Below, one piece after another: positions 8,848 through 16,794 of a stretch of 64,000 bases of DNA. The notes under the pieces were generated by a model that had not been told where the DNA came from, searched no databases, and was given only the letters and a program-made list of their open reading frames with translations. Both the position numbers and the translations under genes were made by a program. Positions within the stretch are counted from its first letter, which is position 1, and each line of letters begins with the position of its first letter. The DNA lies in NCBI GenBank assembly GCA_016124755.1, contig WGNA01000020.1, forward strand, positions 38,916-102,915. Direction: 5' to 3'. This DNA comes from Bacteroidota bacterium (GTDB taxonomy: Bacteria > Bacteroidota > Bacteroidia > NS11-12g > UBA9320).

Positions 8848-8861
8848 ACCGACCATTCGGT
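8848..8861. promoter_or_regulatory. TetR operator ahead of the ABC exporter
   Basis: ACCGACCATTCGGT has perfect arms ACCGA/TCGGT around CCAT, 10 bp before the ATPase start codon. The same site with one change (9788-9801) precedes the TetR gene, which is good evidence that both are bound by that regulator. Confidence 0.75.
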
Positions 8862-8976
8862 TTGTGACTTTGTTCATTCTGACGACGATTTAATTCAATT
8901 TGAGGAAGGCAAATCGTGTCAGTTTTAACAGAATGTTCTTTCCCTTTTGGAGGAAAGTTTGTTCTGTATAAATTTT

Positions 8977-9180
8977 AATACTTCTCCTATTGGATACACC
9001 AGGATTGCGAATCGGTTTATGCATCGATGAACAATCTCTTTTCCTCACTTTTTTCTTGATAAAAAAATAAGCAAAAAATCAAGTCGGAAAGAAAGCTGGC
9101 AAACGCACAATTTATTTTGTTCTTTTTTATTCTACAATTAAAGTGATCCACAAATTGGTGTAATTAGGCGTAGAAACTTT
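8977..9180 (+). mobile_element. Short-form miniature element, copy B
   Basis: About 204 bp between the TetR gene and the ABC operon it probably controls. Left end AATACTTCTCC..ATACACCA, core hairpin with one altered base, right end AATTGGTGTAATTAGGCG. Flanks TAAATTTT and TAAAATTA match at 6 of 8 positions, a decayed target duplication. It lacks the palindromic module. It probably separated a TetR-ABC operon. Confidence 0.8.
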
Positions 9181-9189
9181 TAAAATTAT

Positions 9190-9780
9190 TTATACAGCAA
9201 ACATTGCATACATATCATCCATTATCTTTTTCAATTCCTTGTGTGATTGAAGAAAGCTCTGTTTCACCAAAAGCCGGATTCCCAATCCATCGATATTATT
9301 CACAAATACATGGGCCAGGGTTAATGATTTAATATCGTTTTTGATCTCACCCTTTTTTTGGGCAGTTTTGATCACCTTATCCCATGCCTTCACTTCCTTG
9401 TCGTGGAGAGCGACGAATTTGTCGCGGTACCCCGGAAAAACCCGCAAAACCTCAAATATTAACGCCATGAAATTGAAATCCAGTTCCCCTCCTTCTGCTT
9501 TTTGCAGTTCCTTCGTTGAATCCTTCAATTGCTGAATGTAGTCGTTGAGAAATCCTCTCAGACTCGTCTGATCAAACTTTGAATAATCCACTTCAGCAAA
9601 CGGAAGCACAAATTGATTTACAATTTCTTCAAACACTTCCTCTTTGCTTTTGAAATAATGGTAGAATGCACCTTTTGATAATCCGGACGCATCCAGAATC
9701 TGATTCATTGTTACCGCTTTAAATCCGCTCTGCAAGAAGAGTTTGAAAGAGCATTGCAAGATGTGTGTTCGGGTATCCAT
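9190..9780 (-). CDS. TetR/AcrR-family repressor
   Basis: A 196-residue TetR-type regulator. The N-terminal helix-turn-helix is clear: AVTMNQILDASGLSKGAFYH (about 23-42) followed by YFKSKEEVFEEIV, where the TetR signature 'G.s.GafYhyFksKeel' is intact. The remaining helical domain would bind an unknown ligand. It lies upstream of, and codirectional with, the ABC exporter genes, with repeat copy B between. Matching palindromes precede both this gene (9788-9801) and the ATPase gene (8848-8861), so autoregulation plus control of the exporter is the likely arrangement. Confidence 0.9.
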   Translation of the reverse strand: MDTRTHILQCSFKLFLQSGFKAVTMNQILDASGLSKGAFYHYFKSKEEVFEEIVNQFVLPFAEVDYSKFDQTSLRGFLNDYIQQLKDSTKELQKAEGGELDFNFMALIFEVLRVFPGYRDKFVALHDKEVKAWDKVIKTAQKKGEIKNDIKSLTLAHVFVNNIDGLGIRLLVKQSFLQSHKELKKIMDDMYAMFAV

Positions 9781-9787
9781 TTAACAA

Positions 9788-9801
9788 ACCGACCATTTGG
9801 T
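9788..9801. promoter_or_regulatory. TetR autoregulatory operator
   Basis: ACCGACCATTTGGT, 7 bp before the TetR start codon, differs from the site at 8848-8861 by one base in the right arm. Confidence 0.7.
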
Positions 9802-9849
9802 CTGCGCAAAGAAAAGGAAATTTTGAATAACTGGAATCATTTTTTATCT

Positions 9850-10185
9850 ATTGGTTCACCTTATGGATACACCAAGATTGCGAATCGGTTTATGGATCGA
9901 TGGACAATCTCTTTTACTCACTTTTTTCTTGATAAAAAAGTAAGCAAAAAATCAAGTCGGAAAGAAAGCTGCCCAGGCGCCCTTTATCATTTGTTGAAAA
10001 TCTGGGAAAGAAGTGTCAAGCACTTTCCCGATTTTCTGCCAAATGACAAATTCCCGCCGGGGCTATCCCGCCTTTCCGACTGCCCACCCACGTGTTCTTA
10101 TTCAAGTATTAGGATCCGCTTCGCACAATTCATTTTGTTATTATTAATACTAACGGTTGTCGCTTGGCGATGTGGCGGTAGTGTT
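9850..10185 (+). mobile_element. Long-form miniature element, copy C
   Basis: About 336 bp. Left end ATTGGTTCACC..ATACACCAA, core double hairpin, then the 125-bp near-palindrome from GTCGGAAAG (9956) to CTTTCCGAC (10080). The right end after 10150 is diverged and reaches the stop codon of the next minus-strand gene, so the exact end is uncertain and no target duplication is recognisable. Confidence 0.75.
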
Positions 10186-11039
10186 TAAATTTTAGTAATA
10201 ATGATTTCGATTTTTTTTCTGATCGCATATAGTCCAACACCCTGAATATAAATGGTGCATAGAACTTCCTGAGTTTGTCTATGTGAAAGAGAATATTTAA
10301 AATTGGCTTCATAGGTAAATTCCAACCATGTGGTATCTGAGTATTTAGGCTCCTTTGACATTTGTCCAAATATGTCAAAATCATATCTCCCACAAAAGGT
10401 TACGATGCTATCTTGATTAGATTCAATCATTGAACAAAGACTTAAGCAGCTTTCCGATATTTCCACACCTGACGGATCTATATCGGAAAAAATAAATTTA
10501 TTAAGCAATCCGTCAAAACCTAAAGGAGGATATGAGAAATCATGGTAGGTGAAATTCACACATTGCGAAGTTGGTTGATATTGAAAAGCCGGTTCAATCA
10601 AGATATCATAGAAAATAGCGTGTCCACCACTGATTCTAAAATGTTCGGAATTTAACAACTGGTTGTCACAGAAGTTATCATATGATACTAATCCCATGGT
10701 TTCAAAGAAACTAGAGGTGCATCGATCACTAATCACCTTCATCGAATTGGTATCACCCTTCAATGTATCTATCACAATTCTCCATTTGTTTTGGCCAAAT
10801 AGATTCTTGTCGAATGGAAGATTAGGACCATGACCATACGAGGAGGGTAAATTCCTTATGAAACTTGGAAATGTGTCCAGATTCTGTTCATAAACGGTTG
10901 CGATATATTCAACTTTTTGATCAACATTAAATCCCATTTGTAAAATCGACTTCATGCCTAGATTGTCGTTCTGAGCTGTTAATTTAATACCCCAACTACA
11001 TAAGAAAATGCTAAATGTTATAATTATTAATTTGCTCAT
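10185..11039 (-). CDS. Exported protein of unknown function
   Basis: A 284-residue protein with a signal peptide (MSKLIIITFSIFLCSWGI..TAQ, cleavage after about residue 22). The mature part contains seven or more cysteines and many beta-prone stretches but no motif I recognise. Its stop codon falls at the right end of repeat copy C, so the last codons may derive from repeat-adjacent sequence. Codon use looks ordinary for the window. Confidence 0.6.
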   Translation of the reverse strand: MSKLIIITFSIFLCSWGIKLTAQNDNLGMKSILQMGFNVDQKVEYIATVYEQNLDTFPSFIRNLPSSYGHGPNLPFDKNLFGQNKWRIVIDTLKGDTNSMKVISDRCTSSFFETMGLVSYDNFCDNQLLNSEHFRISGGHAIFYDILIEPAFQYQPTSQCVNFTYHDFSYPPLGFDGLLNKFIFSDIDPSGVEISESCLSLCSMIESNQDSIVTFCGRYDFDIFGQMSKEPKYSDTTWLEFTYEANFKYSLSHRQTQEVLCTIYIQGVGLYAIRKKIEIIITKI

Positions 11040-11143
11040 ATTCTTGTTTTAGTTTCTAGCTAATTAACTAAATTAGCTTGATGTATTTGCATATACCGCC
11101 AACTACAGGTATATCTTAATTATACGGAGAATCATTTTTTTAT

Positions 11144-11854
11144 TCAGCGCTGATAGAAAGAAGAATCGATTACATCCTCATTTAATAATGTTTGCACGCT
11201 AACACCCGATTTTTCTTCTGAATATATGAACCGGACATTCCGTTCATCAAACTCATGATTTGAAAGAAAACTCAGTTTCAACCAATCGTCTGTTACCTCT
11301 ATTGAAACTGAAATATCGTAGTTTCCGTCATTCACAAATCTGAAATCCTTATAACCATAAACAACGGTTGCGTCGCTTCCCAATGGAGAATAGCGGTCTG
11401 CTTCGGTGTAAATATCTATAGAATGAGCGTGTCGTTCGGTGACCGTCATTCCCGTCCTTAATGCCAGAAAGTACAGCGCGCCGGAAAGCTGACAAAGTCC
11501 GCCCCCTGCTTCGCGTTTCAATTTGCCGTTAACCAGATTTCTCCCTTCCCGATAACCGCGTTTAGTCGTTGGATTTCCAACCCGATTCCAAAACGAAAAT
11601 GTTTCACCGGGTTTAACAATCAATCCCGAAATAGTAAGAGCAGCTAATTTCAGATTGTGCACTTTATTGGCTGTCCAATCGCCCGGCATAATGCGCTGTT
11701 CCAAATCTGTTTTATACTTGAATGAAGCCGGGTTTTCAGATTTTTGAAATGCAAAATGCAAATCCGGATTGCGCCAATCCGACAAAAACCTTTTTAATAA
11801 GGGGAGTTGCAGCCGCAAAACTTTCGGGACAAGAAATCGAAGGACAATTCTCAC
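11144..11854 (-). CDS. VanW family protein
   Basis: A 236-residue VanW-domain protein. The family's central signature is clear: KPGETFSFWNRVGNPTTKRG, EGRNLVNGKLKREAGGGLCQ and LSGALYFLAL, with the conserved GGG.CQ.S motif. VanW occurs beside some vancomycin resistance genes and widely elsewhere. Its biochemical role is unsettled and no resistance phenotype should be inferred. It starts at a GTG that overlaps the stop of the methyltransferase gene by 4 bp, so the two are translationally coupled. Confidence 0.9.
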   Translation of the reverse strand: MRIVLRFLVPKVLRLQLPLLKRFLSDWRNPDLHFAFQKSENPASFKYKTDLEQRIMPGDWTANKVHNLKLAALTISGLIVKPGETFSFWNRVGNPTTKRGYREGRNLVNGKLKREAGGGLCQLSGALYFLALRTGMTVTERHAHSIDIYTEADRYSPLGSDATVVYGYKDFRFVNDGNYDISVSIEVTDDWLKLSFLSNHEFDERNVRFIYSEEKSGVSVQTLLNEDVIDSSFYQR

Positions 11855-12546
11855 AGCTTTCGAAGTAAATACATTTTATAAGAAGCGAAATTCCGGAGCG
11901 GTGTTTTGCAAAACAGGATATCCAGATGCACCACATACTTCCTGAGAAACTCAGGTATTCGGTGAACCGGAAAAAGAGCGACCCCACCGGTTTTCATAAT
12001 TTCCCATCCCGAATTTTTCCAATATTCTTCCTCCTGATTTCCGAAGGATGTAGATGCATGCCAGTTTTCCGTAGTGCGTTTAAATATATTTCGTCTTCGT
12101 GTAGTCGGAACATCAAACAAAAAGATCCCGCCGGGCCTGAGCGTGCGATTTACCTCGAGAAAAATGGAATTCACCGCTTGTTTTTTAAGATGCATTAAAA
12201 GGTGAAAAGAGAAAATCATATCAACCGAGTTATCCTGATATGGAAGTTTATTACCGGTTGTAACATGAATCTTTTTATCGGTAAACTTTTGTTGCGCAAT
12301 AGATGCCATCGCGTTGGAAATGTCAACTCCTTCATCCGCAAATTCCAGAAACCTTCCGCTCCCACATGCCAGATCCACTATCAGATTTTGATTCGGATGT
12401 TTGCTAAAAACTTTCTTTAGAAAGGCTCTTTCCTGTTTGTCGATGTACTTTCCGTATGAGTTGCCAAACCGGATTTCATCATAATCCGGCGCCAGAATCT
12501 CGTAATAATCTTCTACCTCCGGATTAAAAATTGGATTCTCCGTCAT
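11851..12546 (-). CDS. Class I SAM-dependent methyltransferase
   Basis: A 231-residue class I methyltransferase. Motif I is NLIVDLACGSGRFLEFA (SAM-binding glycine loop), motif II the acidic GVDISNAM, then VTTGNKLPYQDNSVDMIFSF (motif post-II/IV) and a LRPGGIFLFDVP strand. The substrate is unknown. I prefer the ATG at 12546 (MTENPIF) over one nine codons upstream, because a TAACTTTG promoter element at 12552-12559 lies directly before it. Overlaps VanW by 4 bp. Confidence 0.85.
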   Translation of the reverse strand: MTENPIFNPEVEDYYEILAPDYDEIRFGNSYGKYIDKQERAFLKKVFSKHPNQNLIVDLACGSGRFLEFADEGVDISNAMASIAQQKFTDKKIHVTTGNKLPYQDNSVDMIFSFHLLMHLKKQAVNSIFLEVNRTLRPGGIFLFDVPTTRRRNIFKRTTENWHASTSFGNQEEEYWKNSGWEIMKTGGVALFPVHRIPEFLRKYVVHLDILFCKTPLRNFASYKMYLLRKL

Positions 12547-12551
12547 TACGC

Positions 12552-12559
12552 CAAAGTTA
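12552..12559 (-). promoter_or_regulatory. Bacteroidota -7 element for the methyltransferase-VanW pair
   Basis: On the minus strand TAACTTTG fits TAnnTTTG and ends 5 bp before the ATG at 12546, implying a leaderless or nearly leaderless mRNA. No clear -33 TTG at 19 bp was found. Confidence 0.5.
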
Positions 12560-12684
12560 AGAGAAGGATGCAAACTTGCAGAACGTCAGGTAATTCACCG
12601 ATTGCATAAGGAGATCAATCACAGATTCAGAATTAATCCGTGAGTGCGGAAAACCGACATCTGAATTTGGAAAGTTAACACATT

Positions 12685-12710
12685 AAAAAGGCCCTCATCT
12701 CGCGATGAGG
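12685..12710 (-). terminator. Intrinsic terminator of the DUF3857/YwqK operon
   Basis: On the minus strand CCTCATC-GCGA-GATGAGG forms a GC-rich stem, followed by GCC and TTTTT. It lies about 90 bp beyond the stop codon of the last gene of the operon (12801). Confidence 0.8.
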
Positions 12711-12800
12711 ACCTCTTAAAAAAAAGACAAAGGGACTTTTAGATCGTTCAATTCCTGAGAAACATTTCACAGGAATCAGGTTCCTATTCAAAAATTAAAG

Positions 12801-14783
12801 TTAAGACTTTTTCTTGAGTAAAATAGCAATTTTGTTAAAATCTGCGGCGGCGTTGATTACATTTTCAAAATGCGGGTATTCGGCAACCGGATATTCAATG
12901 GATTCGTAGTATTCGTCAACATTTATTATCAGCTCATCTCCTTTTATTTCATAAGAAGAAATAAAGCCGAGATCTCTTTTATTCTGACGATCGTAAACCA
13001 CTTTCATATTTAAACTGTCGAGATTCACCAACTCATATCCTTCCGGAATTTTAACGACAATGCGCCGGATGTATTCGTGATTATAGGCATTCGAAACTTT
13101 TGTCTCCCGTTTCCCCTCCTGATACAACTCGGCTTGCGGCCCGATGAGTTTCCCCACATTTATAAGATAGTTGCTTCCCGCCTTTTGTATAAATTCTTTG
13201 GATCTGAATTCCGCTTCCACTTCGAGAGGTTTTTCCCCAAAGTCTTCGGGCTCCAGATTTTTCACTTCCATCGAAGTAATTTCCATGTTCTCATCAAAAT
13301 ATTTAACCAAAGCTTCTTTGAGTTCCTGCTGACGATCTTCCTCCAAAGTATTCATCATCGTTTGTTCGAAGCCGGCTGCATATCCGGTTATTTCTCTTTT
13401 AACTTCCACCTTGGCGTTGGTGAGATCATCGAGATGCAGGGTTACTTCGAGACGGTCAAGATTTTCTTCGGCCGGAATGGCATCCATAAATTTCACTTTT
13501 CCGATTCCGGAACTCACTCCGCCGAGGGTTACCATTTTAATGAAATACCCGTTGTTGTTTACATATTTAAAAGGCGGGTAACCATATCTGCTGGTTTTTT
13601 CTCCCGGACACAAATACTTGCCGGTTTTCGGAAAGTAAAACATCAGGTAGTCGAGGAAAAGATAACATTCAAAATCCTTTTCAAACCGAAGATCTGTTCT
13701 GTCGGATGTATAAACAATTTCGTAGTCAATACCCATTTCATTAAATATAGAAGCGTACAACTGCATAATATAAATATCGCTGAACAGGCCGCTTTTGATA
13801 CTACTTTTCAGATCCTTGGAAAAATTCACGGAAATCCCGAGAAAATTGAAGTTGAGAACAGCAAACTCCTTTTTAATATAGTCTTCCACATAGCGAATCT
13901 TCTTGTCGGTGGAACCGGATTGAGGAATATCCATCTTCTTCATTAATTTGAGAACACCGTCTTTTTTCGGATTTACATCACTCACCAATTTGCCGACACC
14001 TTTAGAAAAATTAGTGTATAAATCGAAAGAAGATCCCTGATAAGTGTTGCGGTATAAATAATGACCAACAGCTCCTCTGTTCGCGAAATAATCTGAGTAT
14101 TTTTCTTTTGGAAGTCCGGGAAGATCCTTTGCTGTGGCAAAAAAGAAATTCCGGTCGTCGTAATTCGAATCCTGAATCATTTCCGGGAATCCGTTAAACG
14201 AATGAAATTTATTAATCAGATTTAGCGGTGTAATTACAATGCGGGTCGCTTCTCTTTTTAAAGAATGACTTTGCATTGCCGCGTAACTTCCACTGGTTCT
14301 GGGTTGTTTCGGATAAATATAATAGTACTCAATTTCATCGCCTACTTCAATACCCTCTAATGCGAAAAAGCGCTTTTTAATAAATGATTCCTCTTCCTTT
14401 TCTTCCAGAATACTGCCGTTATCCAGATTAATGATTTCACCATTGGGTTTTATCACCCTGGCTTCTTCAACGATTACGTAATTCTCTGTGCTGTACCGAC
14501 TACCCGGCATATACACTTTATTGTGTTCATTTATGGCCTCCTGATCGTTGAGATGAATAATTACATGTTCCATATAATATTCGATCGCCTCACGGTCATC
14601 CTGATAAAATATTTCTGATGCAGATACATGTTTGATATAAACGGCTGATTCTTTTTTCTCAACCTCAGACAATTCGTGAACGGTCGGGTTTTCATCCCAT
14701 TCGTAGCTCAGCAGCCATGATGTCTGGGCTTTAGAAAGAACTGATGAGAATAGAATTAATAATAGTAAGGTTAATTGTTTCAT
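12801..14783 (-). CDS. DUF3857 protein with degenerate transglutaminase domain
   Basis: A 660-residue exported protein (signal peptide ending SKAQ, residues 1-20). DUF3857 spans about residues 40-230 and a transglutaminase-like region about 270-410. In the neighbouring paralogue the catalytic block reads FGDCKDMA; here the equivalent reads GLFSDIYIM, so the Cys is lost, and the His and Asp blocks (ECYLFLDY, YLCPGEK) are not conserved either. It is therefore probably a non-catalytic partner. It is the last gene of a three-gene operon, 7 bp after the active paralogue, and is followed by a terminator. Confidence 0.8.
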   Translation of the reverse strand: MKQLTLLLLILFSSVLSKAQTSWLLSYEWDENPTVHELSEVEKKESAVYIKHVSASEIFYQDDREAIEYYMEHVIIHLNDQEAINEHNKVYMPGSRYSTENYVIVEEARVIKPNGEIINLDNGSILEEKEEESFIKKRFFALEGIEVGDEIEYYYIYPKQPRTSGSYAAMQSHSLKREATRIVITPLNLINKFHSFNGFPEMIQDSNYDDRNFFFATAKDLPGLPKEKYSDYFANRGAVGHYLYRNTYQGSSFDLYTNFSKGVGKLVSDVNPKKDGVLKLMKKMDIPQSGSTDKKIRYVEDYIKKEFAVLNFNFLGISVNFSKDLKSSIKSGLFSDIYIMQLYASIFNEMGIDYEIVYTSDRTDLRFEKDFECYLFLDYLMFYFPKTGKYLCPGEKTSRYGYPPFKYVNNNGYFIKMVTLGGVSSGIGKVKFMDAIPAEENLDRLEVTLHLDDLTNAKVEVKREITGYAAGFEQTMMNTLEEDRQQELKEALVKYFDENMEITSMEVKNLEPEDFGEKPLEVEAEFRSKEFIQKAGSNYLINVGKLIGPQAELYQEGKRETKVSNAYNHEYIRRIVVKIPEGYELVNLDSLNMKVVYDRQNKRDLGFISSYEIKGDELIINVDEYYESIEYPVAEYPHFENVINAAADFNKIAILLKKKS

Positions 14784-14790
14784 GTGTTAT

Positions 14791-16794
14791 TCAAATCTTT
14801 TTTAATACAATAGTTTCATTAAAAGCATCTGAAATGCCATCGAGTAATTTATTCCAATCGGTAAAATACGATTTGTCCATAACGAGGACCGAACGTTCCA
14901 GTTTTAAAGTGTAAATCACCTGGCGACCTTTCACCACATAATCAATGGTAAAATGAAAGTCTCTGGTAACCCCGTCGAAGTTTTCCGGAACCGATTCCAG
15001 TTTATAACCTTCCGGAATATCTAATATGAGAACCACCGTGTGCAAGTCGCGGAAATTGTAAACAAAAGGGACATTGCGCCGGTCGTCGATTCGTTTTCCA
15101 ATTCGCTTATGCAGATTCATATCTACATACATCTCATCTTCATACGAACTCACAAAGCCGGGAATCGTGAATTTATAATCCACTTCGATCGGTAATTCCT
15201 TGTCTTTTAAATTCCGGATATCAATGCTGTCGAGATGAAATTTATTCGTGCCTTTTTCGAGAATTGCCCGAAAATATTTTTCTCTTTCTTCCCGCTTTTC
15301 TCCCGACAATCTGTAACCGATATCGTCTTTATAATAACCGGTTACCAACAGATTTGCATCGCCTTTAATATTGCTGCCGGAAATGCTCAATCTGCAGGTA
15401 TCTATAAATTGCGTAAACGAAGGCGGAGCAATCGGGACATCATAAACTTTAAATTCTGTATCTGAAAAACTTACCAATGCCTGTTTCCCCTGTATATGAT
15501 CCGACACTTCGCCAAACGGAATATGCTTGTCGGTTGCATCCAGAAAATGAGGTTTGTTGTTTTCGTCGATCCACGTTGCGATCATGTGGTTGTCGCTTGA
15601 GGGAGTGGGTACTTTATCATAATTATACGGAATATCCCGCGTGCCAATCCAGGTTAAATACGCTTTGATTCCTGCAATTCCGAGCATGTCTTTCAGAATA
15701 CTCGCCATGTCTTTACAATCACCGAAACGCTTGGTACAAACCTTTCCGGCAGGTCTCGGAACAAAACCCGCGAGCTCGTATTCAAAAGCGATGTACTGAA
15801 TATTACTCTGCACCCATTTAAAAATTGCATCCACTTTTTCGCGCTCCGATTTCAGATCATGTGTAAGAGAATCAACGATTTCCTTCATCGCATCTACGCC
15901 ATCCGTTTCGTCGTCGTATCCTTCAATTAATGAGCGATACCACTTGTGTAAATTCTCAACCGAACCCACAACCGGCTCACGACCCTGTGGCGTTTTATAC
16001 GATTTAATAAATGTGTGAATCTGGGGAATATAAAATCGCGGTGACGGACCGTCAAATTCGAATTCAAATCCGTCGACGTTTTTCATCGTCCACGTTATTA
16101 CATTTAAATTTCCCTCTTTGGTTTTTTGGGTTGTAACATCTTCTTCTTTTAAATTGGTAAATACATATCCGATTTCCACATCGTCCGGATACGAAACAGA
16201 ACAAAGAATTTTTTCGGAAGGATAATAACTCTGCATACTCACAGCCGTCATCAATTGTGGGAGTTTAACATCCAACGTGTAATTAACCTCCGTTTTCACG
16301 CCCTTATTTACACCATAAAAATAAAATACCTTTTGTTTGGAATCGTCGTAGAAAACCCATGAACTTTCATTCACCCCATCACGAAAAGATTTAACTGGAA
16401 CTCTTTTGTATTTACCATTTTTCTTCGGAATATAGGTGTTCGCTGCAAGTGATTTCAAACCAAAAAAAGAACTGTAATGAACCGTTTCTTTTTGCGCTGA
16501 GGAAACATCGTCTTTTAAATAAAGAGTTTCTTCTTTTATACTGTGTGTAACTGCAGGCTTCCCATCCACCATGCGGATATCATACCGGTGTTCGATGGCG
16601 AGATGATAGGCATCCTTATCCGGAAATTTTGCGGCAATAGAGTCCACATTCTGCGCTCCGGCATAAAAGGAAATTAAAAAAAATAAGGAGATGCCGAAGC
16701 TGATCCGTTTCCAAGGATAAAAAATTCCACTCAAATTCGGGTACCCGCCGTTGTGTTTTACATTTATTCGTTGCGGGTATAAAATGTTTTTCAT
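14791..16794 (-). CDS. DUF3857 and transglutaminase-domain protein
   Basis: A 667-residue exported protein with DUF3857 (about 90-280) and a transglutaminase-like domain (about 320-440). The catalytic triad is visible: Cys360 in KRFGDCKDMA, His403 in DNHMIATW and Asp419 in HFLDATD. A beta-rich C-terminal third follows. Such proteins are common in Bacteroidota and probably act on envelope proteins or glycans; the substrate is unknown. The signal segment (ISFGISLFFLISFYAGAQ) is preceded by an unusually long n-region of about 30 residues. Its ATG overlaps the upstream stop by one base. Confidence 0.85.
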   Translation of the reverse strand: MKNILYPQRINVKHNGGYPNLSGIFYPWKRISFGISLFFLISFYAGAQNVDSIAAKFPDKDAYHLAIEHRYDIRMVDGKPAVTHSIKEETLYLKDDVSSAQKETVHYSSFFGLKSLAANTYIPKKNGKYKRVPVKSFRDGVNESSWVFYDDSKQKVFYFYGVNKGVKTEVNYTLDVKLPQLMTAVSMQSYYPSEKILCSVSYPDDVEIGYVFTNLKEEDVTTQKTKEGNLNVITWTMKNVDGFEFEFDGPSPRFYIPQIHTFIKSYKTPQGREPVVGSVENLHKWYRSLIEGYDDETDGVDAMKEIVDSLTHDLKSEREKVDAIFKWVQSNIQYIAFEYELAGFVPRPAGKVCTKRFGDCKDMASILKDMLGIAGIKAYLTWIGTRDIPYNYDKVPTPSSDNHMIATWIDENNKPHFLDATDKHIPFGEVSDHIQGKQALVSFSDTEFKVYDVPIAPPSFTQFIDTCRLSISGSNIKGDANLLVTGYYKDDIGYRLSGEKREEREKYFRAILEKGTNKFHLDSIDIRNLKDKELPIEVDYKFTIPGFVSSYEDEMYVDMNLHKRIGKRIDDRRNVPFVYNFRDLHTVVLILDIPEGYKLESVPENFDGVTRDFHFTIDYVVKGRQVIYTLKLERSVLVMDKSYFTDWNKLLDGISDAFNETIVLKKI

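Noticed and set aside
9754..10188. Reading frame of 144 codons with HFFLDKKVSKKSSRKES
   Set aside because: It lies within element copy C. The same peptide can be read from several other copies (43794-44072, 61434-61622), so it is a translation of the repeat, not a gene.
11144..11854. Vancomycin resistance locus
   Set aside because: Only VanW is present. There is no vanH, ligase or vanX-type gene, and VanW proteins are widespread without resistance.
13077..13946. 289-codon frame on the + strand
   Set aside because: It lies fully antisense to the DUF3857 gene, has His/Phe/Ile-rich composition typical of a shadow frame, and has no family resemblance.
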